From an uncultured Clostridia bacterium (GTDB lineage: Bacteria > Bacillota > Dehalobacteriia > UBA4068), in assembly GCA_944393575.1 (NCBI GenBank), contig CALYAP010000059.1, positions 1 to 38,680 on the forward strand: DNA of 38,680 nt, written 5' to 3'. The position numbers and the translations under genes are program-made. Positions 38,482 through 38,680 of this stretch are shown in pieces. The first letter of the stretch is position 1. Each line of letters opens with the position of its first letter. Below the pieces are notes generated by a model. That model had not been told where the DNA came from and did not search any database. It worked only from the letters and a program-made list of their open reading frames with translations.

Positions 38482-38680
38482 ATGACTATTGTTTTATCAG
38501 GCAGCATGGCGTTGCTAGGTCTGAGTATCCTCTTGCTGATCTTTATCTATGGAAGAAAGGCCGCTCATAAGGGGCAGCCAGAGCAGCGTATTTTTAATCT
38601 GCTGCTGCTGACTGTGGCTATCATCCTGGTATGCGGTTTTGTCCGCTGGCTCCCTATGGAACAGGTTAGCCTGCCAGGAA
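38482..38680 (+). CDS. Membrane protein N-terminus, partial
   Basis: An open frame from ATG 38482 to the window end (66 codons), with AGAGGTAGAGAG just before it. Two hydrophobic segments are seen, about residues 8-24 (MALLGLSILLLIFIYG) and 38-53 (FNLLLLTVAIILVCGF), separated by a basic loop with GRKAAHKGQPEQR. This resembles the start of a multi-TM sensor, but the family cannot be decided from this part. Confidence 0.55.
   Translation, partial: MTIVLSGSMALLGLSILLLIFIYGRKAAHKGQPEQRIFNLLLLTVAIILVCGFVRWLPMEQVSLPG

Overview
The window looks like chromosomal DNA of an anaerobic member of the Bacillota, Clostridia- or Negativicutes-like. The evidence is the ftsEX plus hydrolase-activator cluster, long-form Hpf, an ECF-type vitamin transporter under a cobalamin riboswitch, a CIRCE-controlled Hsp20, an RsgI-like anti-sigma factor, and collagen-like G-X-T surface or spore proteins. 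Base composition is balanced and shows no sharp compositional island to the eye. No tRNA, rRNA or CRISPR array was seen. The class cannot be fixed from this window alone.

Layout. 1-2379 (minus): divisome ABC pair ftsE-ftsX followed by the 5' part of a coiled-coil murein-hydrolase activator. 2618-5512 (plus): comF-like phosphoribosyltransferase, hpf, and an S41 processing protease. 5614-11844: a metabolic and transport patchwork: ornithine aminotransferase and a metal permease on divergent promoters, a Ca/Na exchanger behind a long attenuator-like leader, two related zinc-ribbon proteins, and a metallo-beta-lactamase-fold enzyme. 12207-22604: a surface-protein locus with a SunS-type glycosyltransferase and three collagen-like reading frames. 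The first and second collagen frames are separated by a 4.3-kb element. It is bounded by 17-bp inverted repeats, carries a large serine recombinase and a DUF6870 protein, and holds a phenylacetate-CoA ligase/ACT-domain pair as apparent cargo. 22794-29507 (plus): a complete phosphate regulon, pstS-pstC-pstA-pstB-phoU-phoB/P-phoR, behind a Pho-box-like promoter. 29756-31968: an ECF sigma factor with an RsgI-like anti-sigma factor that ends in three PepSY domains. 32202-32791 (minus): hsp20 with CIRCE. 32985-37170 (minus): cobalamin riboswitch, ecfT, and a three-in-one EcfA-EcfA'-S fusion. 37593-38680: a Cys-rich DUF5714 protein and the start of an unidentified membrane protein.

How the parts work together. 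FtsEX would gate the peptidoglycan hydrolase activator. The pst operon imports phosphate, and PhoU with the two-component pair reports on it; the whole block is translationally coupled by ATGA overlaps. The collagen locus probably builds a glycosylated filamentous surface layer, with the adjacent glycosyltransferase modifying the many Thr residues. The ECF operon is a cobalamin or cobalamin-precursor uptake system repressed through its riboswitch.

Most notable observations. (1) PstS appears circularly permuted: the canonical C-terminal half precedes the canonical N-terminal half. (2) A serine-integrase element splits a collagen-like gene, its left repeat donating the last six codons of the upstream fragment. 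(3) The Ca/Na exchanger has an approximately 180-nt leader with a perfect terminator and a mutually exclusive alternative hairpin that I cannot assign to a known riboswitch class. (4) The anti-sigma factor combines an Asn-Pro motif of the self-cleaving RsgI type with three PepSY domains.
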